A program made the translations under genes and the position numbers. Of a stretch of 43,687 bases of DNA, positions 18,325 through 26,855 are shown in pieces. The notes beneath the pieces are model-generated. The model was not told the DNA's origin. It worked only from the letters and a program-made list of their open reading frames with translations, and ran no database searches. Positions within the stretch are counted from its first letter, which is position 1; every line of letters starts with the position of its first letter. The stretch is from Pseudomonas floridensis. Lineage in GTDB: Bacteria; Pseudomonadota; Gammaproteobacteria; Pseudomonadales; Pseudomonadaceae. The stretch is from NCBI RefSeq assembly GCF_002087235.1, contig NZ_MUIO01000060.1, positions 1 through 43,687 of the forward strand, written 5' to 3'.

Positions 18325-20119
18325 AACGCGCCTCCTTGGCATAACGTGCGTCCTCACCCCAGGGTGATGCGAGTCGCACATAGTTGGCCTCGCGATCGGC
18401 CTTGGCCGCCAGACGCACCTTGAGGTTGGTCTTGCAGGCAATCGAATCGCCGGCGATGAGCGCATCCAGTTCCGGTGCCGGGCGCACCAGTTCTTCGCGG
18501 ATGCAGCGCAATTGGCGTTCGACCCGCTGCCACATCAGCGGCGCAAGGTGCGCGCGATCCCAGCTCAGGGCCAGCACAGCTTCGGACAGGTTATTGATCA
18601 GCAGGCAGTAAGTGATGCGGCTCCAGCCCTGCTCGCGGCTGTACTGCAGCGACTGGCGGATGCGCGGGTGCAGACCCGCCTCGATATTCTTGATGCCCAG
18701 TTCGTCGGTCAGTTTGACGCCTTCGAAATCGCGCAACAGCAATTGCCGAGGCTGGCCGTTATCGTGGATCAACACGGCATTCTGCAGGTGCGGCTCCATG
18801 ACTATGCCGTGGTTGAAGAACAGCGCCATGACCGGCCGCAGCAGCAGCGCCTGGTAAGCGTCGAACCACAGGAGCAGGTCGTCATCGGTAAGCGCAGCAC
18901 CTTTGAAGCTCTGCAGAAAATCGTGCACCAGCGGCCGGGAACGCAGGTCGCGGGCAAACAGAGTGCCGGCCATCACGCTGCGGTCGGCACCGGCACGACG
19001 ACAGAAGTTCTCACGCAGAATCGCCCCGGTCTGTTCACGAAACCAGTGCGCATCGGTTTCACTGGTTCCTTTCGGTGCCCAGCTCATGGAGCCCGGTTCG
19101 GCGACAGCGGACAATCCGCCGAGGGTTTCCGGCCGGGTCTGCTGCAGGCGCTGGAACAACTCATCGATGATCAGCGTGCTTTCCAGCTCGTACCAGGCGT
19201 TCTTGCGCACGCAGTTGGTGATACGTACGTTCAGCGAACCCTTGATGAAATAGTCGTGGTCTTCGATGTACCAGGTGCGCATGGAAGCCGTCGGGCTGGC
19301 CAGCGGTCCGCTGGTGCCAAGGTCGGTGAGTTCGCCCAGCTCCAGCAAGCGTTGCACACGACGGTCCTGCATGAACAACTCGGCCTGCACCGGATGCATG
19401 CAAATCAGCGCATGGCCTGGACGCGCCCGGGTCTGATCGACAAACCCGGCCATGACCTGGCTTTCGCTCAAGCCGTTGGCGGTAATGCGTAGCCCTTCCA
19501 CCGGTACTTCGAACAGGTGTAGCGCGGTCCTGGCCTGAAATTCGGGGGCATAGGTTTCCTGCGCCAGGTGCTTGGGCCACAGGCGCGCCTTGGGTGCCGG
19601 ATGATTGGGATGTCCGAACCACAGACCTTGCTCGCTGGCCAGATAACCGCTCAACGGCTGCGGGTGCTCGCCAGTCATGTTATGCGCCACGATCGCAGCG
19701 GTGAGCTGCTGGCTCTGCATCACTTGATCCAGTAGTTCATCGTTGCTGGCCCGGGTCATGTACTCGCAGGCGCTCAGCAACTGCTTGACGAAATCAGCAA
19801 ATGCCGGGCATTGCCAGACCCCCTGCCCACGCCGTGCATACACATCGGACAGGTAACGATGGCTGCCCAGACCGTCGCGACGGTCGACCAACACGAAGAA
19901 CTGTTGTTGATTGGGCAGGCTGATGGTCAGCGGAATGCCTTTCCATTGGCCGCCATCGACAAAGCTGCCGGGCGCAATGCCCTGCATACCGAGTGGCCAG
20001 GTGTAACGAAGGCAGTCCTGCGGCAGTGCAAATTCCTTTATCAGGCAATTGAGTAACGCGCGTGTCGTCGCCAGCTCGCTCACCATGTTAGATAAAACGG
20101 TGCGATCGGTATTGGTCAT
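18317..20119 (-). CDS. acsD: NRPS-independent siderophore synthetase AcsD
   Basis: A 600-residue IucA/IucC-family enzyme that activates citrate and condenses it stereoselectively with L-serine, the first committed step of achromobactin. Residue numbering fits the solved Dickeya AcsD: Ser279 and Arg281 (SMRT), Arg305, His444 and Asn447 (MEPHLQN) and Lys563 are all present at those positions, which as I recall contact ATP and citrate. GGAG 5 bases before the ATG supports the start. It is separated from acsF by a 218-base structured gap, so it may have its own promoter. It overlaps acsE by 8 bases. Confidence 0.95.
   Translation of the reverse strand: MTNTDRTVLSNMVSELATTRALLNCLIKEFALPQDCLRYTWPLGMQGIAPGSFVDGGQWKGIPLTISLPNQQQFFVLVDRRDGLGSHRYLSDVYARRGQGVWQCPAFADFVKQLLSACEYMTRASNDELLDQVMQSQQLTAAIVAHNMTGEHPQPLSGYLASEQGLWFGHPNHPAPKARLWPKHLAQETYAPEFQARTALHLFEVPVEGLRITANGLSESQVMAGFVDQTRARPGHALICMHPVQAELFMQDRRVQRLLELGELTDLGTSGPLASPTASMRTWYIEDHDYFIKGSLNVRITNCVRKNAWYELESTLIIDELFQRLQQTRPETLGGLSAVAEPGSMSWAPKGTSETDAHWFREQTGAILRENFCRRAGADRSVMAGTLFARDLRSRPLVHDFLQSFKGAALTDDDLLLWFDAYQALLLRPVMALFFNHGIVMEPHLQNAVLIHDNGQPRQLLLRDFEGVKLTDELGIKNIEAGLHPRIRQSLQYSREQGWSRITYCLLINNLSEAVLALSWDRAHLAPLMWQRVERQLRCIREELVRPAPELDALIAGDSIACKTNLKVRLAAKADREANYVRLASPWGEDARYAKEARYA
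18331..18337 (-). promoter_or_regulatory. Strong ribosome-binding site that fixes the acsE start
   Basis: AAGGAGG, read on the minus strand, lies 6 bases before ATG at 18324 and inside the acsD coding end. It decides the acsE start against the upstream in-frame codons. Confidence 0.8.
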
Positions 20120-20172
20120 GTCTGCTCCACAGTCGCTTTACGCTTACTGTTTAAGTGACGTTGCAACACGGC

Positions 20173-20186
20173 GGTGAATATTCACC
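20173..20186. promoter_or_regulatory. 14-bp perfect palindrome upstream of acsD
   Basis: GGTGAATATTCACC is a perfect palindrome, flanked by TTGCA (20161-20165) and TGCAA (20190-20194) as outer arms. It lies 53 bases before the acsD start. It could be a regulator binding site or an mRNA leader structure; it does not match the Fur consensus. Confidence 0.4.
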
Positions 20187-20296
20187 TGCTGCAATAACAA
20201 CGTGGGGACTTTAATGAAGCATCAGGCAGCAACACGCCACCCGACAGGACTCCAGAAACAAGTACACCCTGTGTGCTGATTGAAAGTTTGCGGCAT

Positions 20297-20323
20297 GACA
20301 ATGCCTGTTCATTACAGGCTGTC
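20297..20323 (-). other. Stem-loop just after acsF
   Basis: GCCTGT pairs with ACAGGC around a 5-base loop, and GACA/TGTC forms an outer stem. It begins 15 bases after the acsF stop. No U-run follows on the minus strand, so it may protect or partly terminate the acsF message rather than act as a full terminator. Confidence 0.45.
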
Positions 20324-20337
20324 AGTGCACGTTGCAG

Positions 20338-21714
20338 TTAATAGCGCAACTGGGAAATTGCGGCCTTGATTGCATCGTCGAAACGCTGGATTACCAACGT
20401 GCATTGCTCATCGGTGATGATCAACGGTGGCAATAACCGGATGACATTACCATTGCGTCCACCCCGTTCAAGCAGCAGGCCATGTTTGAAGCACTGTTGT
20501 TGAATGACCAGCGCAAGTTCCGGGTCCATGGGGAAACTGCCGATACGGTCGGCGGGTTTGCGCTCGTCGACGATCTCGATGCCCAGCATCAGACCGCGCC
20601 CGCGCACCTGACCCATCGCCGGGTAACGCTGTTGCAGAAGGGTCAGTTGATCCTTGAGCCACTGGCCGCGCTTGTCGGCCTGGTAGGCAAGGTTCTGACG
20701 TTGCAGCACTTCGAGGGTCGCAAGACCGGTGGCCATCGCCATCTGGTTGCCGCGGAAGGTGCCGGAATGATTGCCCGGTGCCCAGGCGTCGAACTCGCGC
20801 TTGATGCCCAGTACCGCCAGCGGCAGGCCACCGCCGACGGCCTTGGACATGACGATGATGTCCGGCTCGATCCCGGCGTGCTCGAAAGCGAACAGCTTGC
20901 CAGTGCGCCCGAAACCGGCCTGTACTTCATCGAGAATCAGCAGAATGCCGTGCTTGCGGGTCACCTCGCGAATCTGCCGCAGCCAGCTGTCAGGCGCGGG
21001 ATTGACCCCGCCCTCGCCTTGCACTGCTTCCAGAATAACCGCCGCAGGCAACGACACACCGCTCTCGACATCTTCGATGAACTGGGTGAAGTAGTAACTC
21101 AGCGCCTCGGTTCCGGCGTCGCCACCAATGCCCAGCGGGCAACGGTATTGGTGGGGATACGGCAGGAACTGCACGCCCGGCATCAGACCGCCGACCGCAT
21201 TTTTTGGCCCGGTGTTGCCGGTCAGCGCCAGCGCGCCGTGCGTCATGCCGTGGTAGGCACCGGAAAAGCTGATGATGTTCTGGCGACCGGTGGCAGTCTT
21301 GGCCAGCTTGAGCGCGGCTTCCACCGCATCCGCTCCGGACGGCCCACAGAACTGCAGGCAGTAATCGCGGCCTTGACCGGGCAGCAGGCTGAGCAGCATT
21401 TCACTGAATGCATCCTTGACCGGCGTGGTCAGGTCCAGGGTATGCATGGGCATTCCCGAAGTCAGGAAGCTGTCCAGGCTGGCCATGATTGCTTCATGGT
21501 TGTGCCCCAGCGCAAGCGTTCCGGCACCCGCCAGACAGTCCAGGTAAGTGGTGCCTTCAACGTCCGTGACCCAAAGCCCATGTGCCTTCGCTATCGCCAA
21601 TGGCAACTTGCGCGGATAACTTCGCACATTGGATTCAAACTTGGCCTGACGAGCCAGATAGTTGGCATTGGTTTTCTGCGACGTAGTAGAGTGCAATAAG
21701 CCATCATTCAACAT
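20338..21714 (-). CDS. acsF: Diaminobutyrate--2-oxoglutarate aminotransferase AcsF
   Basis: A 458-residue class III PLP aminotransferase that converts aspartate semialdehyde to L-2,4-diaminobutyrate, a building block of achromobactin. Asp262 ([15 protein letters not shown]) and Lys291 (MSKAVGGG) are the PLP-binding residues. GAGGG is spaced 7 bases from the ATG. It is the first biosynthetic gene after the receptor, matching the known acsF-acsD-acsE order. A Fur-like site lies 27-45 bases upstream of the start. Confidence 0.94.
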   Translation of the reverse strand: MLNDGLLHSTTSQKTNANYLARQAKFESNVRSYPRKLPLAIAKAHGLWVTDVEGTTYLDCLAGAGTLALGHNHEAIMASLDSFLTSGMPMHTLDLTTPVKDAFSEMLLSLLPGQGRDYCLQFCGPSGADAVEAALKLAKTATGRQNIISFSGAYHGMTHGALALTGNTGPKNAVGGLMPGVQFLPYPHQYRCPLGIGGDAGTEALSYYFTQFIEDVESGVSLPAAVILEAVQGEGGVNPAPDSWLRQIREVTRKHGILLILDEVQAGFGRTGKLFAFEHAGIEPDIIVMSKAVGGGLPLAVLGIKREFDAWAPGNHSGTFRGNQMAMATGLATLEVLQRQNLAYQADKRGQWLKDQLTLLQQRYPAMGQVRGRGLMLGIEIVDERKPADRIGSFPMDPELALVIQQQCFKHGLLLERGGRNGNVIRLLPPLIITDEQCTLVIQRFDDAIKAAISQLRY

Positions 21715-22062
21715 CTGTTAACCCTCGCTAAGTTCGGGATGAAAACTATTCTCATTTCCAGGAAAGTGCAAGTGTGTGACGAGAATTAATCTTGAATTTA
21801 ACAGTGTGGCGCTCCGCATCGGATACTTGATTATTACGCGCGCACTTAAACGCCGATCAACATGTCGGTTATTATCAAAATGCCACTTTCCCGCGACTTG
21901 ATATTCGAGACGAATCACGCCGGTATGACCGGCGCACACGCCCGCAGTTATATAAAACCTTTTAACGATTGACGTACATGGCGTTCTCTCTCCCGCAGAG
22001 TCGGTCCGCAGTGGATTCTGAAGCGCCGGAGCCCGTCCCTGGGCTGCGCGTTATGAGCGCCG
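21715..22062 (-). other. 348-base gap between acr and acsF with several hairpins
   Basis: No credible gene is seen. On the minus strand it holds, in order, a stem AGCCC/GGGCT (22030-22045) soon after the acr stop, a 7-bp perfect hairpin CGCCGGT/ACCGGCG with a 3-base loop (21918-21934), an adjacent 5-bp hairpin ATTCG/CGAAT (21903-21915), an AT-rich stretch with GATAAT (21871-21876), then the Fur-like box. It probably contains the acr transcript end and the acsF promoter. The AcsS-dependent promoter could not be placed. Confidence 0.5.
21741..21759 (-). promoter_or_regulatory. Candidate Fur box upstream of acsF
   Basis: Read on the minus strand, this 19-base stretch matches the consensus GATAATGATAATCATTATC at 13 of 19 positions, including AATGA and AAT in register. 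It lies 27 bases upstream of acsF. Iron control of achromobactin genes is expected; the match is by eye. Confidence 0.5.
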
Positions 22063-24465
22063 TCAGAAACCGATGGTGGCTGAAAGCAGGTAAGTTCTCG
22101 GGGTAGCAAGTGTCAGGCCGGGCTCGCTGTCATCCGACGCGCCTGCCGAACTCCAGTAGCGCTTGTCCATGACGTTCTCGACGTTGGCCCGCAGCGTGAC
22201 CGTCTTCTGATCGACCTTGAAGGCGTACCGTGCACCGACGTCAAAACGCTCCGAAGAATCGATTTCCTTGCTGTTGGCCTGATCCAGATACTGGGAGCTG
22301 GTGTATATGCCCCGCCCGGTCAGCGTCAGACCCTGAACGGTCGGCACGTCCCATTCAGCCCCGACGTTGACGTTGTATTTGGGTGTGGCCGGCGCGCTGT
22401 TGCCGTCGAACGCGCCGCCGGTGGTGTTGGTCAGCTCACTGTCGATGTACATCACACCACCCAGCAGACGAAAGCCCTTGAGCGGTTCGCCGAACATGGT
22501 CAGCTCGACACCATTGTTTTCACGCTTACCGTTGGGGCCAAACACTCGCGACGTTGCGTTGGTTTCATAGGCTGGCTGCTTGATGCGGAATGCGCTGGCG
22601 GTGAAGGCGAACGATCCCAGGTCATACTTGGCACCGACCTCGACCTGACGACTGATGAAGGGCGGGAATATCTCGTCTTCGTTGATCGAGGTCGACGGCG
22701 CGATCTTGCCCTGGCTCAGACCTTCCATGTAGTTGGCGTACACCGACAGCTCATCGGTCACCTTGTAAAGGATGCCGCCGGAAGGTGAGACTTTTTCTTC
22801 ATCGTAAGACGTGTCGCCTTTGACGTTGTCGGTCCAGTCGTCGACCTGGACGCGCTGCCAGCGGGCTCCTAGCGTCAACAGCAGACGGTCATCGAAGAAA
22901 CCCAGTGTGTCGGACAGCGCCAGGCCGCTGAAACGGTTTTCGGTGTAGACCTCGGCATCTCTGCGTGTCGGATTGGCCGGTGTCGGGGTGTCGACGGGAT
23001 TGAACAGGTTGCTCGGCGCGGCGGCGTAGCGGGCTCCGCCGTTTTCGAAGTCCATGTAGAAATAGCTGGCGGCCAGGTTAACCTCATGGCTCACCGGACC
23101 GGTCTTGAACCAGTTGCGTACACCGGCCGTGGCGGTGCGCACGTTTTCGTCACGGGTGAAATCGCGGGGCTGCACACTGAAGTCGCCTGCGTTATTGGTG
23201 ATCGATACCGCGTGGCGCAGGAAGTCATGGTCGCTTTTGCGCGCGCCCACGCCGCCGTACAGCATCACCGAATCGTTGACGTCGTACTCGGCGTTGACGG
23301 TGCCGAAGGTGTCTTCGGTGCGCGCCTTGCTCCAGGCCTGCGCGTAGTTGTCACGCACGTCGTTGGCATTGGGCACCTTGGCGTTGGGGCCAATCTGCAC
23401 GCGCTCCTGCGGCGCATCGGTGTTGCGCTCGGTGTGTCCGATATCGGTCGAAAGTCGCAGACGCTCGCCGCGAAAGTCCAGGCCCAGCACGGCCATTTCC
23501 CGATCTACGCTCTGGTGGTCCCAGGTGGTGTCGCCGGACTGCTTGACGCCGTTGAAGCGGATACCGAACTTGTCTTCATCGCCGAACCGGCGGCCGATGT
23601 CCACCGCGCCGCCGACCTGGCTGTCGGAGGCGTAGCTGCCGGTAAATTCAGTGATCGGCTTGTCGGTCGCGCGCTTGGGGACCACATTGATGCCGCCACC
23701 GACGCTGCCACGCGGCGAGATGCCATTGACCAACTGGCTCGGGCCTTTAAGGATGTCTACCCGCTCGGCCATTTCCATGTCGATCGTATACGTCGGCAAC
23801 ACGCCGTACAGGCCGTTGTAGGAGACGTCACTGTTGAACAGGCTCAAGCCGCGAATCGTGAACTGCTCGTAACGTCCGCCTGCCGGGTTGGTTGCACGTA
23901 CCGAAGGGTCGCTGGCGATCAGGTCACCCAGTGTGCGGGCCTGCTGGTTCTTGACCGCTTCCTGGGTGTAGGTGGTCATGCTGAACGGCGTGTCCATGAA
24001 GTCACGCGAGCCGAGCAGACCTTGCGAACCACGACGTGCCACTTGACCTCCGGCGTAGGACTCGCCGTCCGTTGTGCCTCCAGCGCCCAGAATCGAGGTT
24101 GGTGCCAATTCCAGGCTGCCGCTGCTCGGGGCCGGAACCAGCGTGTACGCCTGTTCGCCCACCGGCATCAGTTGCAGACCGGACCCTTGCAGCAGTCGTG
24201 CGAAGCCCTCCTCGACGGCAAAGTCCCCAGAAAGCCCGGCGCTGTTGCGGCCGTTCACCAACGCCGGGTCTACCGACAGGTTGACGCCCGCCAGACCGGC
24301 GAAGCGCGTCAGCGCGGCACCCAGGCTGCCAGCCGGTACTTCGTAGGCGCGCCGACCCGCACTCTCGGCCCAACTGGTCGAAACGAACAGCGGGCTGGAA
24401 CTGAGCGTCAGCAGGAGGCTGAATTTCAACAACGGACGTAAACGATAAGGAGACACTGCGGACAT
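22063..24465 (-). CDS. acr: TonB-dependent ferric achromobactin receptor and signal transducer Acr
   Basis: An 800-residue outer-membrane protein. A signal peptide ends near STSWA, then an STN signalling domain (about residues 40-112, YEVPAGSLGAALTRFAGLAGV), a plug domain (about 145-260, including VDILKGPSQLVNG) and a beta-barrel ending in the terminal Phe needed for outer-membrane insertion. The STN domain means it both imports the siderophore and signals to the FecR-like protein encoded next upstream. Position directly before acsF and after the FecI/FecR pair supports the achromobactin assignment. Confidence 0.92.
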   Translation of the reverse strand: MSAVSPYRLRPLLKFSLLLTLSSSPLFVSTSWAESAGRRAYEVPAGSLGAALTRFAGLAGVNLSVDPALVNGRNSAGLSGDFAVEEGFARLLQGSGLQLMPVGEQAYTLVPAPSSGSLELAPTSILGAGGTTDGESYAGGQVARRGSQGLLGSRDFMDTPFSMTTYTQEAVKNQQARTLGDLIASDPSVRATNPAGGRYEQFTIRGLSLFNSDVSYNGLYGVLPTYTIDMEMAERVDILKGPSQLVNGISPRGSVGGGINVVPKRATDKPITEFTGSYASDSQVGGAVDIGRRFGDEDKFGIRFNGVKQSGDTTWDHQSVDREMAVLGLDFRGERLRLSTDIGHTERNTDAPQERVQIGPNAKVPNANDVRDNYAQAWSKARTEDTFGTVNAEYDVNDSVMLYGGVGARKSDHDFLRHAVSITNNAGDFSVQPRDFTRDENVRTATAGVRNWFKTGPVSHEVNLAASYFYMDFENGGARYAAAPSNLFNPVDTPTPANPTRRDAEVYTENRFSGLALSDTLGFFDDRLLLTLGARWQRVQVDDWTDNVKGDTSYDEEKVSPSGGILYKVTDELSVYANYMEGLSQGKIAPSTSINEDEIFPPFISRQVEVGAKYDLGSFAFTASAFRIKQPAYETNATSRVFGPNGKRENNGVELTMFGEPLKGFRLLGGVMYIDSELTNTTGGAFDGNSAPATPKYNVNVGAEWDVPTVQGLTLTGRGIYTSSQYLDQANSKEIDSSERFDVGARYAFKVDQKTVTLRANVENVMDKRYWSSAGASDDSEPGLTLATPRTYLLSATIGF

Positions 24466-24534
24466 GTAGGGAAGCTCTCGTAATTTTTGTTCACTAACTG
24501 GAATGACCAGTGAGGCAAAAAAAAGGGACAGGCT

Positions 24535-25500
24535 TCACGCACTATTTTTTACGGAAAGATTTTTGCGCGGCACCAGCGTGACCCAATAGCGGGTTCGCAT
24601 GTGGACGTCCACCGGCAGACTGGCCGCCAGCAACGAGAGAATCCGGTCGGTATTGTCGAGCCGAAAACTGCCGGTTACCCGCAGTGTTTCCAGCTCGGGT
24701 TCCCAACGCAGCAAGCCCGGCCGGTACCGACCGAGTTCGCGCAGGAAATTGCCCAGCGTCTGGTTCTGCGCGGTCAGCACGTCGTCGCGCCAGCCAGGCA
24801 GCATGGCATCGAAAGCACCGACCTGACCTGCTCCGTCGCGCCGCAGGCTGACCTGTTGGCGCGCATGCAGGTCCATGAGCGGACCTTGCAGCGGCTGCAA
24901 CTGCACCGTGCCGCTGACCACCGAGACCTGGCAATCCTGCTCGTTGAGGCGGACACAGACTTCGCTGCGGCTGACGACGATGCGCCCGTAAGGACTGTCG
25001 ATGGTCAGCGACGCACTGCCGGGCACACTGAGGGCAATCTCGCCACGGACCAGCGTGACTCGACGGGCGTTCAGGTCGACATTCACTGCACTGTCGGTGT
25101 TGAGTTGCAAGGTACTGCCGTCGACCAGCGACATGCGCTTGTGCTCACCGATGGAGGTTTGCAGGTCGGCGCGCCATACATCCAGCGGCAACTGGCGACC
25201 AAGCAGCCACGCGGCTGGCACCAGTGTGGCGACGCCCAGTGCGCGCTTGAGTGCGGCGCGGCGTGCCTTGTCGGGACGATCCAGGGTGGCCATCGCCAGA
25301 TTGGCAGGCAGACCAAAAAAGCGTTGGCGCAGCTGTTGCGCCTTTTGCCAGGCACGCTCATGACTGCTGGCGCTGTCACGCCAGTGCTGGAGTTTGACAT
25401 GGTCTTCGTCGCTCGCCCCGCCGGACTCCAGCAGTGCCAGCCATTGCGCGGCCCTGCGTGCGACTTCGCGTTCCTCGCTGGAAGGTGCCGGACGAATCAC
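24535..25500 (-). CDS. FecR-family anti-sigma/signal-transfer protein
   Basis: A 321-residue inner-membrane protein. The cytoplasmic N-terminal domain (about residues 8-65, with AAQWLALLESG) binds the ECF sigma factor, one membrane segment lies at about 87-101, and the FecR periplasmic domain follows (VTLVRGEIALSV, RIVVSRSEVCVRL). The start is GTG, overlapping the sigma-factor stop by 4 bases. In this family periplasmic contact with the STN domain of the loaded receptor leads to sigma-factor activation. It sits between acsS and acr, the standard order for cell-surface signalling. Confidence 0.92.
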   Translation of the reverse strand: MIRPAPSSEEREVARRAAQWLALLESGGASDEDHVKLQHWRDSASSHERAWQKAQQLRQRFFGLPANLAMATLDRPDKARRAALKRALGVATLVPAAWLLGRQLPLDVWRADLQTSIGEHKRMSLVDGSTLQLNTDSAVNVDLNARRVTLVRGEIALSVPGSASLTIDSPYGRIVVSRSEVCVRLNEQDCQVSVVSGTVQLQPLQGPLMDLHARQQVSLRRDGAGQVGAFDAMLPGWRDDVLTAQNQTLGNFLRELGRYRPGLLRWEPELETLRVTGSFRLDNTDRILSLLAASLPVDVHMRTRYWVTLVPRKNLSVKNSA

Positions 25501-26006
25501 CAGTCCACCAGCAGGCAGTGCTCGTAAGCCTGCGCCATGTAACGTTTGATGGTGCGCTCGGAAACCTGCAGGCGCTCGGCGATTTCGCGGTAACCCAGGC
25601 CTTCGAGCTGGCTTAATAGAAATGCGCGACGAACCACCGCGGACAAACCGTCGAGCAGTTCATCCAGCGCTTGCAGGGTTTCCAGCAACAGCCAGCGCTG
25701 TTCGGGAGAAGGAACGCTGTCTTCGGGCAACTGCGCCAAGGCTTCGAGATAAGCCTGCTCGAGGCTGCGGCGCGTGTAGAAGTTGCTCAGCAGGCGTTTG
25801 CCCACCGTCAGCAGATAGGCGCGAGGCTCGTGCATGTCGGCGATCTGCTGCGAGCTGGACAGCACACGCAGAAACGTATCCTGGCTCAGATCCGCAGCAT
25901 CCCAGGCATTGCCCATGCGCCGCCGCAACCAGCTTTCGAGCCAGCCATGGTGATCGCGGTACAGGGAATGTAAGGAGTGGTCCGTTGACGTCGCTGCTTC
26001 GATCAT
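25497..26006 (-). CDS. acsS: ECF sigma factor of the FecI type, AcsS
   Basis: A 169-residue iron-starvation ECF sigma factor. Region 2 spans about residues 10-80 (DAADLSQDTFLRVL, PRAYLLTVGKRLL), and region 4 has a helix-turn-helix at about 136-158 (YREIAERLQVSERTIKRYM). In P. syringae the ECF factor next to the achromobactin genes is called AcsS and activates them. A sigma-70 promoter overlapped by a Fur-like box lies about 40 bases upstream, fitting iron-repressed expression. The name is transferred from gene context. Confidence 0.9.
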   Translation of the reverse strand: MIEAATSTDHSLHSLYRDHHGWLESWLRRRMGNAWDAADLSQDTFLRVLSSSQQIADMHEPRAYLLTVGKRLLSNFYTRRSLEQAYLEALAQLPEDSVPSPEQRWLLLETLQALDELLDGLSAVVRRAFLLSQLEGLGYREIAERLQVSERTIKRYMAQAYEHCLLVDW

Positions 26007-26033
26007 GTCGAGAGGCCTTGCGCTATGGATGTG

Positions 26034-26052
26034 TCAAATGAGACTCATTCTA
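26034..26052 (-). promoter_or_regulatory. Candidate Fur box before acsS
   Basis: Matches the 19-base Fur consensus at 12 of 19 positions, with AATGA and TCATT as the two arms (AATGAGACTCATT when read on either strand with little change). It overlaps the -10 element of the proposed acsS promoter. Confidence 0.55.
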
Positions 26053-26075
26053 ATTAGTGTTATATCCCGAGTCCA
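26047..26075 (-). promoter_or_regulatory. Sigma-70 promoter candidate for acsS
   Basis: On the minus strand TGGACT (26070-26075, 4 of 6 to the -35 consensus) is spaced exactly 17 bases from TAGAAT (26047-26052, 5 of 6 to the -10). The predicted transcript would start about 35 bases before the acsS ATG. Confidence 0.55.
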
Positions 26076-26141
26076 CGCTCTTTTTCCATAAATGCCCAGC
26101 CGCAGGCCCTGTATCGCTCGTCACAGATGGGTCATCGGGCT

Positions 26142-26855
26142 TCAGGCGCCACCCGCCAGATGAGACAGGGCGTCACGATCGAGGCGCTGCTGCACACGGC
26201 CCTGACTGATCAACAGCGCGCGGTCGCACAGGTGCGCGACGGTGTTCATGTCATGGCTGACCAGAATCATGGTCATGCCCGTCTCACGGCGCAGCGCTTG
26301 CAGCAGATTGAGTATTTCCGCCTGCACGGTCATGTCCAGCGCCGACGTCGGCTCGTCCAGCAACAGCAATCCGGGGTTCAATTGCAACGCACGGACAATC
26401 GCCACCCGCTGTCGTTGACCGCCGGACAATTGGTGCGGATAGCGATCAAGTGTTTCGGCAGGCAGCCCGACATGCTCCAGTGATGCGATAAGGCTGGCGT
26501 CGTCGAACGGCAAGCCATTGACTTGCCTTGGCTCGCGCAGACTGCGACGAATCCGGTGCAGCGGATGCAGCGACGCATAAGGGTCCTGAAACACCATTTG
26601 CACCTGCTGACGCAATGCGCCCTTGAATGCGCGCTGTGCCACGAGCGGCTGCCCGAGCAGTTGCACCTGGCCTTGCCAGTTGCGGTGCAATCCGGCAAGC
26701 ACCCGCAACAGGGTCGACTTGCCGGAACCGGAACCGCCAATCAGACCAAAACATTCGCCGGACCCGATCTGCAATCTGTCGATTTCCAGTGCGGTGAAAT
26801 GGCCGGTTCCGCGCTTGAAGGTGACATTCAGATGGTCAATATCCACCGCGTTCAT
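26142..26855 (-). CDS. Peptide/nickel-type ABC importer ATPase (second ATPase)
   Basis: A 237-residue DppF/NikE-type ATPase with Walker A (GGSGSGKST), signature LSGGQRQR and Walker B (LLLLDEPTSALD). The start at 26855 overlaps the previous gene as ATGA; a longer frame to 26933 is rejected. It is much shorter than OppF/DppF (about 330) because it lacks the C-terminal oligopeptide-transporter extension, and is closer to NikE or metallophore-importer ATPases. It is the last gene of a five-gene importer operon. The substrate is unknown. Confidence 0.9.
   Translation of the reverse strand: MNAVDIDHLNVTFKRGTGHFTALEIDRLQIGSGECFGLIGGSGSGKSTLLRVLAGLHRNWQGQVQLLGQPLVAQRAFKGALRQQVQMVFQDPYASLHPLHRIRRSLREPRQVNGLPFDDASLIASLEHVGLPAETLDRYPHQLSGGQRQRVAIVRALQLNPGLLLLDEPTSALDMTVQAEILNLLQALRRETGMTMILVSHDMNTVAHLCDRALLISQGRVQQRLDRDALSHLAGGA

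Noticed and set aside
21731..21759. FecI-like -35 (GGAAAT) overlapping the acsF Fur box
   Set aside because: A -10 at the right spacing reads CGAACT, and the transcript would start inside the acsF ribosome site.
21779..21800. PvdS-type iron-starvation promoter (TAAAT...CGT) upstream of acsF
   Set aside because: The spacing is 14 bases instead of about 16, and achromobactin genes are expected to depend on AcsS rather than PvdS.
21718..21939. 73-codon frame just before acsF
   Set aside because: It contains the Fur-like box and the hairpin region, lacks a ribosome site and shows no domain.
22030..22045. Intrinsic terminator after acr
   Set aside because: The stem AGCCC/GGGCT is real but no U-run follows, so it is listed only as part of the gap.
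23086..24441. 451-codon open frame opposite the acr receptor gene
   Set aside because: The acr reading frame has signal peptide, STN, plug and barrel; the opposite frame has no domain.
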